Positions 47,182 through 59,097 of a stretch of 64,000 nucleotides of DNA are shown one piece after another. A program made the position numbers and the translations under genes. This stretch comes from Bilabrum cf. latius. Lineage: Eukaryota > Bigyra: Bicosoecida > Bigyra > Bicosoecida. The stretch covers positions 1-64,000 of the forward strand of contig OZ237737.1 in NCBI GenBank assembly GCA_965178125.1. Direction: 5' to 3'. The notes beneath the pieces are model-generated. The model ran no database searches and had not been told where the DNA came from. It saw nothing but the letters and a program-made list of their open reading frames with translations. Every line of letters begins with the position of its first letter. Positions within the stretch are counted from its first letter, which is position 1.

Positions 47182-50175
47182 TCACTCCACTCCGAGCATG
47201 CCTGCCTCGAGAGCGGCGCCCTCGTCCATGCCGTCGTCTTCGTCCTCGTCCTCGTCCTCGTCATCCGCAGCACCAGCTGCCTTCCCTTTACCCTTCCCTT
47301 TTCCCTTGCCCTTGGCAAACGCTAGACCCGCACCTTTGCCCCGCTTGGAGGCGCCTGCAGGTGCTGACTTGCCACTCACGTGCAGCCCCTGCGACCTGTG
47401 CGACCTAGAGTTGTACGCCCGCGTGAAAGCAGACTTTGACTTGCTGTCGAGCGACTGCCACATGGACTGCGCCCCGCCCAGACCCAGCTCGGGCAGCGTC
47501 TCAATGACGTCCTCCCTCGACAGGCCGTACATGTCCATGTTGTCTATGGCGCGGTGCGCGCACAGGGTGGCAGCGGCCGTCGCGGGCTGCAGCTTCTTCG
47601 CCTTCGATTTCTTCTTCCCACTCGATGCACTGCCACCAGCCGCTGCCGCCACGTCTTCCGCAGTGATGTCTCCTCGCTCGATCCCCGCCCTCGCCTCTTC
47701 GATGGCCTCCTTGCCCAGGGGCCGCAGCAGCAGCCGCAGCATCGCAGGTGCATAGTCCATGCGGACAGCGCGCAGCCCACCGGACACCCTCCCGCTCATG
47801 TGCACCGTCAGCTCGCTCAGCAGCCGGCTCCTCTTGTTGCGAGCGCTGTTGCGGCCCAGCCAGTCGGGGAAAGCGGCCTACACCCGGCCCGTGGCATACC
47901 ATCCGGCCCTCACGTTGAGTGCCGCCTGGGAGGGTAGCAGCTGCCACTGCTGCCGCTGCCTGACCTTGCAAGACACAATGTCCCCGTCGCTACAAGACTC
48001 AGCCGCCTGCGCTAGCCTCCCCAGCCTGCTCAGCGCCCCCTCGTTGCCCCTCTCCCCCAGGATGGAGCTGGGGTACGACTGCGCCACCATGAGCGGGAGC
48101 AGGTCGTAGTCCACGAAGAAGGCATCGTACCGCTCGCGCACGGTGACAGACCGAGAGAACACCGTGGGCAGCGCGGAGAATGCCGTGTGCCGCAGTGCCT
48201 CGTCCTTACTGATGGACCGCTGCTCCTCGCTGAAGTCGCGGTAGGTCAGGCGCGAGCGGGTGCGGGCCTGCATCTGCAGCATGCCGAGCACCTGCCGCAT
48301 GTCGTTGCCGCACGACTCGGCAATCTGCTCGAGAGTTACCTGATCCACCTGAAGGCCGGCCTTCTGCGCGATGGGCGCCATGGCTTTGGCGATGGCACCT
48401 TTCTGGGGACGCATGAACTTCAGGTCGAAGCAGTTGTTGGCCAATGAGCGCACGCTAGACTTCTGCCTGTCGTTGCACAGGCAAATGATCGGGGTCCTAG
48501 TCTTCTTGATGATCTGGATCAGCTCGCCGTTGCCCCCCCGATCCGATGCCCCCAGTCCGTCCACCTCATCCATGATGATCACCCGGCGAGCACCGGTCCC
48601 GGCATGCGGCCGCACGCTGCCGTCCAGCGACTTGCCGTTCCACGCCAGCACCTGGGTCCCGATCACGCTCCCCATGCGCTCCCTGAGGCCCTTCTTGGAC
48701 CTCGTGTCAGAGGCGTTCAGCTCGAAGATCTCCCGCCCACACACCTTGGCAGCCAGGTGAGCAGCCGTGGTCTTGCCGATGCCAGGCGGCCCGCTGATGA
48801 GGACCGCTCGCTTCTCGGGCTGCTCCTAGGGGCGAGCCTTGTCCACCGGTGGATTGCTCCCGTTCTTGCCGCTGGACCGCAGGTGTCTCTCATCCCAGTG
48901 CTGCAGCCAGCTCCTCAGCTTAGCAAAGTGGGTGGCGTGCCCCACCAGGTCGTCCTGGCTCCTGGGCGCGAACCGGTCCGCCCACAAGCTCTGGGAGGCA
49001 TCGGCGCGCTGGGCGGCGGAGCTTAGGCGAGACGATGACGAGGAGGACAATGCACCGCTGGCGCTAGCGGCGCTGCTAGACGAAGATGAAGAGGCTGGCT
49101 TCAGCCTCTGTTTCAAAGCCGCCTTGGCTTGTCCTCCCTTTTCGCTCTCCTATTCCTTCAAGGCTGCCGCCCTGGCGAGGATCTCCTGCATGAACCTCTC
49201 TGCCGTCCACACAGCCACATCTTTAACCTCCGCGTTGCTCCACTTGCTCCCGCTCTCCACGCTGCGGCCGTCCTCCAGCTGCGCCCCCGCCACTAGAGCC
49301 CACGTGGTGCCGCTGACTGCGTGCGACACCCGGCCCCCGTTCAGCTTGCACAGCTCCTCCAGCTCCTCCCTCCCGAGCAGGTCGTGCTCGCCCGAGAAGG
49401 CGAACCGGTCGCCGTCAAGCGCCGCGTGGTGCCCCACTTCGTCTCCTTTCTTGAAGGCCGCCAGGGCAGCATCTACCTGTGCGCGAGTCACGCCGAGCGA
49501 GTCCTCCAGGCCCTGCCGCTCGCCAGCGAACCCGGGCCGGTGGGTACTCTTCGGCTTCTTCTTGCTGCGGCTGCTGGTGCTGGTGCTGGTGCTTGCTTGG
49601 GACTTCTTGGCATCCGATCGAAGTGGCGAGCCAGCTGTTGTAGTCTATTTGGACAGGATACCGCCGGAGTTGGTCCTAGAGGGAGAGGACCGAGCGGGCT
49701 TGGGAGGCGCGGGTTCTGGCTCCAACTCGTCATCGGAGCTGTCGATTACCATCGCACTAGCCTTCTTTGTATTTGGCCCCGCAGTTTTCCTTTCTGCCTT
49801 GGTGGATGGCGGTCCGGCGGAAGCAGACGTGCGCTTTGATGCGCTTCCTCCTGCCTCAACACGGCGCTTCTTTGCCGCCGGGATCGCGGTGTCAGTCGAG
49901 GCATGCCCCGCACCCTACTCAGACATTGAAAGCAATTTACTGGGCTCTGGCACGCTCGACGCAGATACTGCCCGAGGCTAGCTGGCTTTCGCAATTTGGG
50001 CCCTCTCGGCTGGAGCAGCTGCTGGCTCGCCAAAGAACGCAGCAGCTGATACAGCCGTCTTGCTCTCCCGCGGACGCTTGCCAGTCATAGGTTTTGATTG
50101 ACCACCAGCTGGTTTCTTGGGAGATTTAGACTTTTGCCCCCCGCCGCCGCCGAAGAATGCGCGTATGTCGTTCAT
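47182..50175 (-). CDS. RFC1: Replication factor C large subunit
   Basis: A single exon of 997 residues ending in TGA. It begins MNDIRAFFGG, a PCNA-interacting box as in human RFC1 (MDIRKFFG). A BRCT domain spans roughly residues 235-330 (FAFSGEHDLLGREELEELC, GGRVSHAVSGTT). The AAA+ module has Walker A SGPPGIGKTT (about residue 460), the ELNASDTRSK segment diagnostic for RFC1, Walker B IIMDEVDGL, and IICLCNDR. The C-terminal RFC1 domain reads FPDWLGRNS, LTVHMSG, and AFTRAYNSRSH, ending in a Lys/Gly and Asp/Glu-rich tail. RFC1 is the large subunit of the clamp loader that places PCNA on primer ends. TAG codons fall between domains and before the Walker A helix. Length is shorter than human (1,148), mainly before the BRCT. 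Confidence 0.95.
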
Positions 50176-50420
50176 ATTCAAAATTCGGCGAATCGATTGT
50201 ACCGGCACAGGCCTACAATTCAGATTGGAATGGGTAGCTAGCGATAGGCTACTAACTAACAGCACCGCCTGTGAGTGGTGCGTCTTGGAGGCGCTACAAA
50301 TTGAATACAGAAGACCTGCGGCGGTGACGCCGGCGGTCGCCAAAGCTCGCCGGCGGTTTTAATCTTCTTCTTGAAAGTTCAACACGCTACAAAGGACCTC
50401 TTGCAAACCCCCCGCCCTAA

Positions 50421-51218
50421 TCAGTCATTTCGCGCACGTTTCGCAGGCCTGGTGTCAGCACTCTACTGAGAAACCTTAACCACTGCATGCTCCGCGTTCA
50501 CGACATTCCTGAAGTTCGCGGGACTAAGTGAAATTGACGGCATCACACCATCCTCATCTCGATCATCATCCTTTAGCTCAGACAGACTGGACAGTTCTTC
50601 CGGGAACCGTCTTCGCTTACTTGCCTTCGGTCGCTTCCACTCACCAGCTTCGGCACCATCCTCGCTCTGCTGGCTCGTATCGTCGTCCGACAGATCTGAA
50701 GCTTCTGTCTGGCTGTCGCTCTCTCCCTCGGAAGCATCGAGCGAGACCCCATCCACATCCTCGGAATCTACCCCCTTACCATTGCGCGGGTACCGCAGCC
50801 CCGCAGCCGACGCGCTGACCCTGCGTCTTTTGAAGTCCTGCACATGACTCCAGTCGTCTTCCGAGTCGTCGCTGTCTGCGAATTCCAGATGGCAGGCCTT
50901 GATGTCATGTTCTAATTCAACAAACATACTATGCCGTGCTACAGCATTCTCTCTGGAGATAGCCAGAGAAAGGTCTGAAACCCACGTGGCGACCATATTC
51001 CGCATCTTTCTTCTGTCATCTCTGGAATCGCCCAGCTTCTTCTTGATCTGCTTGGCCAGCAGTTGCAAAAAAGCTCGCCGGCGGTTGCAACCACATTTAG
51101 GAAGTTCAAGTGAGCAGTCCGACCAATTGTTCGACTCGTCCGGCTCTGAACTTATATTTGTAGAGTTGATTATATTTGCACTTACTGTAGCTTGGTTCTG
51201 ACTTGGCTGTCGACGCAT
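50421..51218 (-). CDS. Acidic probable nuclear protein, unknown function
   Basis: An open frame of 265 codons, ATG at 51218, TGA at 50421-50423, with one TAG near the end. Residues 45-120 are helical and charged (LLAKQIKKKLGDSRDD, DLSLAISRENAVARHSM). The rest is Asp/Ser/Glu-rich with two basic clusters (FKRRR and PKASKRRR) that could be nuclear localisation signals. No known domain is seen. The 245 bp between it and RFC1 hold no gene. It is divergent from the HECT ligase with 176 bp between starts. Confidence 0.6.
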
Positions 51219-51394
51219 TGAACTGCCAGAGACGAACCAGAAGCAGCAAGAACGGAAGGTACGACATGTCGGGTGCGGCCACGTAGCAGCAGCAAATAAG
51301 CAGCGAAGCAGCGCGATAGTGAGCCAAATTCATCTAAGTCGTATGTAGTATTGTACTGGAGAGGTTCAATGGTGAATCATCTGTCAAGTTTGCT

Positions 51395-54300
51395 ATGATA
51401 TCTACTCGCAGGAGGCTGCGAAAGCGTGTTGATGAACTCGTGCAATTGGGCATGTCCAGGCAAGCCGCTACGCGGGAAGTTATTTTGGAGATATAGAGAG
51501 CACGTACTCGGCAGGCTTTGTCGGGCTCTGCCGGCTCACCGTCAAGTCCAAGAGGTCCAGCTGGAGCGACCGCAGCATCACCCACAACCGGATCTAGCAG
51601 CAGGCCTCAGGAATCAGCGGGTGCAGCGCCTGCAGCTGCCAGCGAATCTCAATTAGCAGTCTAGAACGCCTCGTTCAACGTTGCCCCAGCTGCACCAGGC
51701 GCGCAATCACCGCCTGCACATCGACCACGAGCAGCATCGGCTGAGCAGGCAGAGGGCGCCGATGCCGAAGACGATTTTGATGCAGACATGGCGTTTGCCA
51801 TCGAAGCGTCTCTAGCAGAGTCTCACTCGCCGTCTAGCGGTGAGGCTGGTTCACGCGCTCGAGCTTCTGGTCCGGGTGGTCAGAGTGAGCACCCGGTGCG
51901 TGGCGCCGCCAGTGGAGGTGTGGAAGATTTCGACAGTGGGGTTGAGGGGGACGATGACGAGGACGAGGACGAGGACGAGGAAGGGGCTGGGGATGGGGAA
52001 CACATGGGTGATCACGGCGTGATGTTCGAAGTAGAGGGGGCGGGTGGCGAGGACGATGGTGGCGGCGCGGGCGAGGAGGGAGGGGGAGGGGGAGGGGGAG
52101 GACCGCTGGCTCCTGGGGTGGCTGCTGTGGACCTGTCTCGCCTGCTGCAGGGCTTCATGGGCGACGTGCATGTACCGGGACATGCGCAGGAGCACGGGGC
52201 GCAAGCGGGGCAGGCGGCTGGAGGGGATGGTGGACCAAGCAGCGGGAGTGGCTGCGGGGATGCAGGGGCCGCTGGCAGGATGCCGGGCGGCATGCCGGGG
52301 ATCCCGGGGATGCCCATGTTGGGCATGGGCGGGCTGGCGCAGGCTTTGGCGCATAGAATGGGGAGAGCAGGCGCAGGTGCAGGTGCAGGTGCAGGTGCAG
52401 GTGCAGGTGCAGGTGCAGGTGCAGGTGCAGGTGCAGGTGCAGGTGCAGGTGCAGGCGGTAGGCGAAGGAGCGGTGGCTCCTCTGCAGCCGCTGCCGCTGC
52501 CGCCCCCCAGCGGTCCAAGGAAGACGCGGACCTCCGCAGCATCAGGTCGGTCGCTTAGGGAGCGGCTGCCAGCAAGGCAGTGCGCCCCACCGTAGCCCAG
52601 CTCAAGGAAGGCCTCACCATAGAGCGGGCACAAGAGCTGTTCAGCACCTGTCGCGCGGTGGCAGAGGCCAGCAAGGACGCGAGCCAGGGCGTGTATTGGC
52701 GGCCTCTCGTGCAGGCGATCGGGCGGGTGTTCGGGAGCCCAGACGCGCTGGCTGGGAGCTTTCTGCTGCGGGCCGAGTGTGAAGGCAGGCAGGAAGAGCC
52801 CCAGCACGAAGGGGCCATGGCGCAGCAACTCATGATTCTGTCCAAGCGAGCAGACGCTCGCGCCACCCTCAGGAAAGTGGGCATGTCTCCCACGATCGGG
52901 GGCAAGCCGCAGTCAGCCCCTTCGATGCCTCACAGCCTTGAGGCACTGCCTTCAAGTGCATTGGGAAGGCTGCAGGACTCGGAGTCCATCCAGGAGGTCA
53001 TCAGCCCCGTGGCTACAGGATCATCCTCCCAGCCCAGCGCATCATCGGCGGCAGCTGCCAAGGAGGCCAAGGAGGCCAATGAGGGGCAGGCCCCCATGGA
53101 AGGCAGCGCGGCCGGGGACCCAGAAGCACCCACTGAAGCGAGTGCGGGTGCTATTTCATCGTTGTCCTCTCCCTCTTCCTCGATGCCTTCATCGTCATCG
53201 TCGTCCTCTTCGTCGTCCACTGCCGAGGCCACGAAACCCGAGGGTGTCGGTGCCAGTTCTTCGGCAGCAAGTGGCGCCGGCGCGACCAAAGAGGACACCG
53301 AGTGGGCAGGGACCAGCATGCTTCGCAGCGGAATTGACGTCGCAGCGCTCATGGACTTCTACGATAACGTCTGCAGCTGCCCTTGCCAGGCAGTCCCTAA
53401 TGGGCTTGCCTACGCGCTTGAGCACAGTATCCAGGAACTGTCCCGGACGATGAAGCGCGAGCCCAAGGCGGCTGCAGGGAGCGAAGAGGCTGCCGACACT
53501 CTCGGCAAGTATCGTGCCCTCTGGATCCTGTTCCTGTGCCCCCTGCTGCTGGATCCAGAACACGCAGAGACAATCAATATCCCGCTCTATTCGCTCATGC
53601 TGTCCAGCGAGCACTGCAAGGACACCCTGGCTCTGTGGGCCTCGAGGCTGCCCCACCGGGCCATGCGGCACTGCGTGGGAGTGATGCAGTAGTCGCTGAC
53701 TGTGCCGCTGCTGACCGGGCAGCAGCTGACGATCCACGACGTGAACGAGCCTGTACAGGTGCTTAACCTGCTCAACCTGGGTAACGTGCTGCACCAGGAG
53801 CGCCACGGAGACATGGTCGTGGAGACGGACGAGTTCTACAACGAGGCCGTGTCCACGCACGTGAGCCTCGAGGACGACTACCGCAGGTGGCGAGCGATCC
53901 GCGCTGGCGAGAAGACCTTCGCTTTCTTGACGTACCCCTTCATCTTCGACGCCGCGGCCAAGTTCGAGCTGCTCAAGGCGGACGCGCGCAGGCAGATGGT
54001 GCGGCAGGCCCACCGCAGCATGGCCCACCTGTCCAGCCCGTACCTGACGCTGGAGGTGCGCCGGGACAGCGTGCTGGAGGATTCCATGAACCAGATCATG
54101 CAGCAGACGCAGGTGCTCAAGAAGCCCCTCAAGGTGAAGTTCCTGGGAGAGGACGGCGTGGACGAGGGCGGTGTGCGCCGGGAGTGGTTCCTGCTGATGG
54201 CCAGGGAGCTCTTCGTGACCAAGTACGGCATGTTCCGGGAGGAGCAGGAGACCAACGTGCTCTGGTTCAACCACGACTCGCCCCAGTCGCCCAGGCAGTG

Positions 54301-55090
54301 GGAAATCGCAGGCTCGCTCGTGGGTCTGGCTGTCTACAACAGCGTGCTGCTGGACGTGTCGTTCCCCCGCGTTGTGTACCGCATGCTACTGGGGCAGGAC
54401 CCCACGCTGGCGGACCTGGCGCAGTTCAGACCCGAGACCGCGCGGGGGCTGCAGAGCCTGCTTGACTACGACGGGGAAGACGAAGAGGACGTGTTCTGCC
54501 TGGATTTCTCCGCGGTGTACGAGTCTTGGGGGCAGCGGCGGGAGCACGACCTCATCCCGGGCGGGTCTGGCGTGGAGGTGACGCACCAGAACAAGCAGCA
54601 GTACGTAGATCTGTACGTGCGGTGGGCCCTCGTGGACCACGTGAAGAAGCAGTTTGACGCCTTCCGCAAGGGCTTCATGCAGGTGGCATCGAGCGACGTG
54701 CTGCTGCTCATCCGCGCAGAGGAGCTCGAGCAGCTGGCAGTGGGCAGCAAGGCGCTGGACTTCGAGGCGCTGCGGAAAGCTGCCAGGTATGAGGACGGCT
54801 TCGAGGCGGACTCAACTGAGATGCAGTGGCTGTGGGAGGCGGTGGATTCGTTCACTCCCGAGGAGCAGAAGAAATTTTTGCAGTTCGCCACGGGCACTGA
54901 CAGGGCCCCCATCCGAGGGCTGGGCAGCCTCGACTTTGTCATCTCCTGCGCGGGAGCAGACTCGGACCGCTTGCCCTCCGCGCACACGTGCTTCAACCAC
55001 CTGTTAGTGCCACGGTATTCGAGCAAAGAGAAGCTCACGGCCAAGCTCAGGGCTGCCATTGCCGAGAGTGAGGGGTTCGGTTTGATGTGA
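51395..55090 (+). CDS. HECT-type E3 ubiquitin ligase with UIM, UBE3A/HECTD2-like
   Basis: An open frame of 1,231 codons ending in TGA. Near residue 131 is a ubiquitin-interacting motif, DFDADMAFAIEASLAES (acidic patch, Ala and Ser at the right spacing). Long Gly/Ala/Asp and Ser-rich linkers follow, including an (Ala-Gly)n run. The C-terminal 470 residues contain the pre-HECT and HECT domains, closest to UBE3A and HECTD2: TFAFLTYPFIFDAAAKFELL, GEDGVDEGGVRREWF, YGMFREE, QFATGTDRAPIRGLG. Cys1199 in SAHTCFNHL is the catalytic thioester cysteine, and the C-terminus FGLM matches the conserved tail. It would transfer ubiquitin directly to substrates in cytosol or nucleus. The N-terminus is uncertain: the frame is open a little upstream to a TAA, and an additional exon is possible. 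Several TAG codons are read as Gln. Confidence 0.92.
52373..52455 (+). repeat. Coding hexanucleotide microsatellite (GCAGGT)n
   Basis: About 14 perfect GCAGGT units encode an (Ala-Gly)n run in the linker of the HECT ligase. A frame-preserving hexamer, as in the coiled-coil gene at 44301. Confidence 0.95.
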
Positions 55091-55198
55091 CGAGCCAGCG
55101 CCGTCACCTTTTTGATTGTAGAGTAGAGCACTATGATCAAGCATGCATGTTGATGTGGATATAGTTCGCCCAAGACCACTTGCCACCCCGTGGCTCCC

Positions 55199-57666
55199 TC
55201 AGTCGTCCTCGTCCGCCACGCGCGCCACCATCTCGTTGACGTACGCTCCGATCAGCTCGTTGACGGCCGCGCTCTGGTCCGTCTGGAAGAAATGCTTGGT
55301 CTGCTTGATGAGGTTGCCGTGGTGGATCTCCACGGATCGTGGGGCCCTTCCCCACATAGGAATCTCGGCATAGGACCACTCGACCTTCTTCTGCTTGGTC
55401 TCAGGGTCGATGATCATGATGCCCCGCGGGTTGATGGCCAGGAAGCAGTTGTCCACCGCCAGGTCGAACTGAGCGGGGTTCTTGGGCCTTACCATGAAGA
55501 AGGAAGACCCGTAGATGGCCCACGACTTGACATAGTCCAGGTACTCCTTGCGGCACTGGGAGGGCGGCTTCTCATTGTGCTTGGCCACCTCCTTGTTGAG
55601 CTCGGCCAGGTACTCCTTGGCGCGAGACGACTCCACGAGCGACTGCTTGATGTATCGCCCCAGGTCCTTGAGCTCCACTGTCTGGTTGGGGTGCTCGGCC
55701 TGCCTCTGCAGGGCCCCCAGCCGGATCACGTCCTCGTCGATGCACGGGTAGCGGTCGCACACCACGTCGTACACGGCCTGGGTGTACATGAGCCGCTGGG
55801 CGGCCTCGTCCACCTTGGGCTTGTTCTTGATGCTAAAATAGTGCTTCACCTTGAAGACCAGCCGGAAGGACGCCGAGTCCGCTCCCTTCTTCCCGTCCCT
55901 CTGCTTTTCCTCGTCAAAGAGCCGCTGCCAGGCAGCCACCGCGTCCATCACGCGCTCCTTCTCGTCCAGGCAGCGCTCGCCCTCCGTGTCGTGCACCTCA
56001 AACACGGCGAAGCCCCTCGAGTTGTCGGGCTCAAGGCCCTGGATCTCCGCCATCATGGCCTTCAGCTCTGCCGACGTGGTCATGGAGGTGCATGGGAGCA
56101 TCTCGTATGACCCGTCCAGCATGTAGAGCCTCACGAGGGCGGGCAGCAGCTGCTTGGTGCTCTCGATCTCCATCGAGGGGGGCACCTCTCGGCGGGGCTT
56201 CATAGTGGCGCTGCGGTCTAGCCTCGAGAGGGCGAACTTGGCGTAGTCGTAGGCGGTGGGCTGGAAGGGCTTGCCGGGGGTCTCGGTGGCCTGCGGGTGG
56301 GGGTGGCGCGAGAGAGCGGTAGGAAGCCTCGGTGGTGGTAGGAGGAGAAAAAGAGCGGCATTACATGATCTATCTACTCACGATGGCACCGCTCATGTAG
56401 GACCTGAGGTAGGGGAGCAGGTCCGAGCCGGGCATGATGCTGCCTGCCAGCACGCTCAGCAGCTGCCACCCGTTGAGCACAGAGTTGGGGTCGGGGTTGT
56501 TGGTGGTCTGCTTGATGACCTGGATGTAGCACTCGTCTCTGAGCTCCTGCGGGGAATCCATGAGCACCTTGAGGATCTTCTCAGCGTGCCCCCCGCCCTC
56601 CTTGCTCGTGGACCGGTCCCCCATAAAGCCCAGCACGTTGCGGAAGAGCTGCACCGCCACCTCGTCCAGCTTGGAGTCGGCCATCTGCAGCAGCGGCTTG
56701 GAGATGTTGTCCTTCTTCCACGAGAGCAGCTTGGCCATCGTGGTCCGGCCCCCGAAGATGCCCTTCCTATTGAGGTTGCAGTAGTCCTCGGCGTACTCCT
56801 CCATGTTCTTGCGCTCCACCTCCTGGGGCTCTGGAAGATTGAGCATGCTCACGATGGTCAGCTTGCGGAGCCGCTCCTCTTCCTCGCGCATCTCCTCGGC
56901 CTCCGCTGCGGCCTCCTCCGCCTCCTTCTTGGCTCGAGCCGCCTCCTCCTTGGCCTTCTTGGCTCGGATGCGACGGAGCTTCTCGAAGCGCTCCCTCCTG
57001 AAGTTGACCGTCTTGACCGCCTGCTTAGTGCCCTCCTCCAACATGCGCTTCCACATGAGGCGAGCCTTGCTTGCCATGCCACCGGCACCCGCGCCCGATG
57101 CAGCTGCTGCCGGTGCTGGGGCAGGGGCGGCCACAATTGCAGCGGCAGGGGCCGGAGCAGGGGCCGCCGCGGCAGGAGCCGGAGCAGCTGCACCGCCCGC
57201 GGCGGCGGCGGCGGCGGCGGGGGCAGGGGCCGAGCCCTCGGTCGCTTTTTGGTTCATGAACTCAACGATTTCCTTGGGTACGCTCCAGTCGGTGGACTCC
57301 CCCTTGAAGAAGTACTGCTTGCCAGAGGACGGGTCCTTGGCGGCGGCCCATCCGCCAGCGCTAACATCATCAGGAATCACGCTGCGAGCAAGGCAGCTTC
57401 AATGACAATAATAATTGACATACGTTGCATTTGTTTTGTGTATGCATCCGCAAGATCAGCAAGGTCTGCTGCTTGAGCACTGCTGATTGCTGTTGCCGCT
57501 GGTTCGACTCATCCTCGAAAGGCACTCACACATCTGCCGGCCACTCCCATTGAGTTGCCCCATCTTTAGTGTAGTAATATTTGGACTGGGAGGGGTCAAA
57601 CACTGCCTGCCAGCCACTGCCGATATCGAGAGGACTGCGAGTGGCGCGGCACAGACAAGAGGTCAT
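55199..57666 (-). CDS. WW-WW-MyTH4-FERM protein without myosin motor
   Basis: Three exons, 57530-57666, 56382-57381 and 55199-56290, with introns of 148 and 91 bp and matching phases, give 742 residues ending in TGA. Two WW-type modules open the protein (GSGWQAVFDPSQSKYYYTKD...WEWP at about 15-45, GGWAAAKDPSSGKQYFFKG at about 53-85). An Ala/Pro-rich spacer and an Arg/Lys/Glu single-helix segment (about 150-210) follow. The MyTH4 domain ends near residue 379 (ELRDECYIQVIKQTTNNPDP, NGWQLLSVLAGSIMP). The FERM domain fills the rest (YMLDGSYEMLPC, FKVKHYFSIKN, ending in a PH-like lobe). MyTH4-FERM tails bind microtubules and membrane or adhesion proteins in myosins VII, X, XV and plant KCBP. No motor is encoded within the window upstream, because the ATG at 57666 is followed directly by an in-frame WW module. 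Confidence 0.85.
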
Positions 57667-57934
57667 GCGGGAGAGGTACAACAGGAGGCTTGATCACTAG
57701 ATCCTAACGATTGCGCAGCAGCAATACAGACCGATAGAGTATAAGAATATATCAAGCTTCTCACGCCGCCATATGTAGACTCTTTGTGCAGTGTTTGGGG
57801 GAATCGGATGACTCGAGCGCGAGCTGTTGTCCCCAAATTTGCTAGGGATTCAGGTTTCGTTATATCAGATTTTCTTGGTGGCGCTGAGCGCGAGTCGATG
57901 TCCCACACGACGCAGCGGCAAAAAGCACCGCAGG

Positions 57935-58900
57935 ATGGCAGTCTCCGACAAGAACTTGAGGAGGAATCTTACGATCGACCAGAAGGCGGAATTCACTGAC
58001 GGTGAGTGGTGCGGAGCTTGCTCAACCGCACTATGCGGCATCAAGCAGCAATTCGACTTTACAAGCAGAGAATTCATCGGACTCGACAAATTTGCAAAAG
58101 TTTGGTTGTAAAGCAAAAAAGAAGCAAACGATTGTCGCACTGCAGTGCCCGGTTGATGTTGCGTTCGTGCTGCGCGTGCCACAAGAGTCCACCCCCCGAC
58201 GCTGCGATGTACCAGCCATCTGTTGTGCCGCAGCGTTCAATGCTATTGATACCGATGGTTCCGGAAAGATAGACACGGGCGAGGTTAAGCAGGGACTCAC
58301 AATGTGTGGCATGGTGAGTTGAAAATGCGTCTATCGATTGCAATGCCTGCCTGCTGCGCAGTTGCCGTACCGATGCAGGGTGCCTGGCAGCTTGTTCGTC
58401 TTTTCGTTACTTGCCTGATGTACACTCGAGCATTCGCGCGTATTCTTGCAGCGACCAACGGAAGAAGAAGTGAGGGATCTCATCAACAGGTTCGACGTGA
58501 ACGGGGACGGCGAGCTCGAGCTCTTCGAGTGGCTGGAGATGGCCGCGATCATGTTCCTGGGAGCCGACGACTCTGAGGAAATGAACGAACTGTTTAAGGT
58601 AAGCGGGCGCTTCATGCTACGCACTCCACACAAGTGTTGACTTGCCACCGCAGCGTCTTGCGGCACTGAGTACTTTCAACCAATCGCCCCTCGCAGCTTT
58701 TCTCGGACCGTGACACCAATACCGTGACCCCTGATTCACTATATAAAGCCATGAACAGGTTTTTGAAGGGACAGGCTATCACCATGGATGATGCAGAAGA
58801 GCTCATTCGGGAGTCTGGCGTCGAACTGGCGGATGGTTGCATCCCAGTGCAGTCATTTGAGAAGATTGTGCGCCAGCTGAACATCAAGCTGAAGATCTGA
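57935..58900 (+). CDS. Calmodulin-like EF-hand protein
   Basis: Four exons, 57935-58001, 58234-58313, 58452-58598 and 58697-58900 (introns of 232, 138 and 98 bp, phases consistent), give 165 residues ending in TGA. EF-hand 1 is canonical (DTDGSGKIDTGE) and EF-hand 2 is canonical (DVNGDGELELFE). EF-hand 3 is degenerate (DRDTNTVTPDSL) and EF-hand 4 lacks a usable loop, so only the N-terminal lobe should bind calcium. The N-terminus (LRRNLTIDQKAEFTDAF) resembles calmodulin and centrin leaders. It is a likely calcium sensor in the cytosol or flagellar apparatus; whether calmodulin-like or centrin-like is open. Confidence 0.87.
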
Positions 58901-59097
58901 GCGAAAGTCGTATGATCACCCTTGCGTGCTTGTTAGATATAGCAATAAACCCACGGCTTCGCCGACCAAACAATAATGCGACCATTATTGCACAGTCACG
59001 AGGCATTTTTTCATGTCTGCGAGCTCCGATCGATCGAAGCAACGCATCAAAACGGCGAGCCTTTTAATCGTGCATATTCGAAGATCACTACGTTAAG

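Noticed and set aside
53195-54274. 359-codon minus-strand ORF opposite the HECT gene
   Set aside because: It is antisense to strongly conserved HECT sequence with a His/Leu-rich shadow composition.
55190-57476. Plus-strand ORFs of 300-400 codons opposite the MyTH4-FERM gene
   Set aside because: They mirror conserved FERM and MyTH4 exons and have antisense-type composition.
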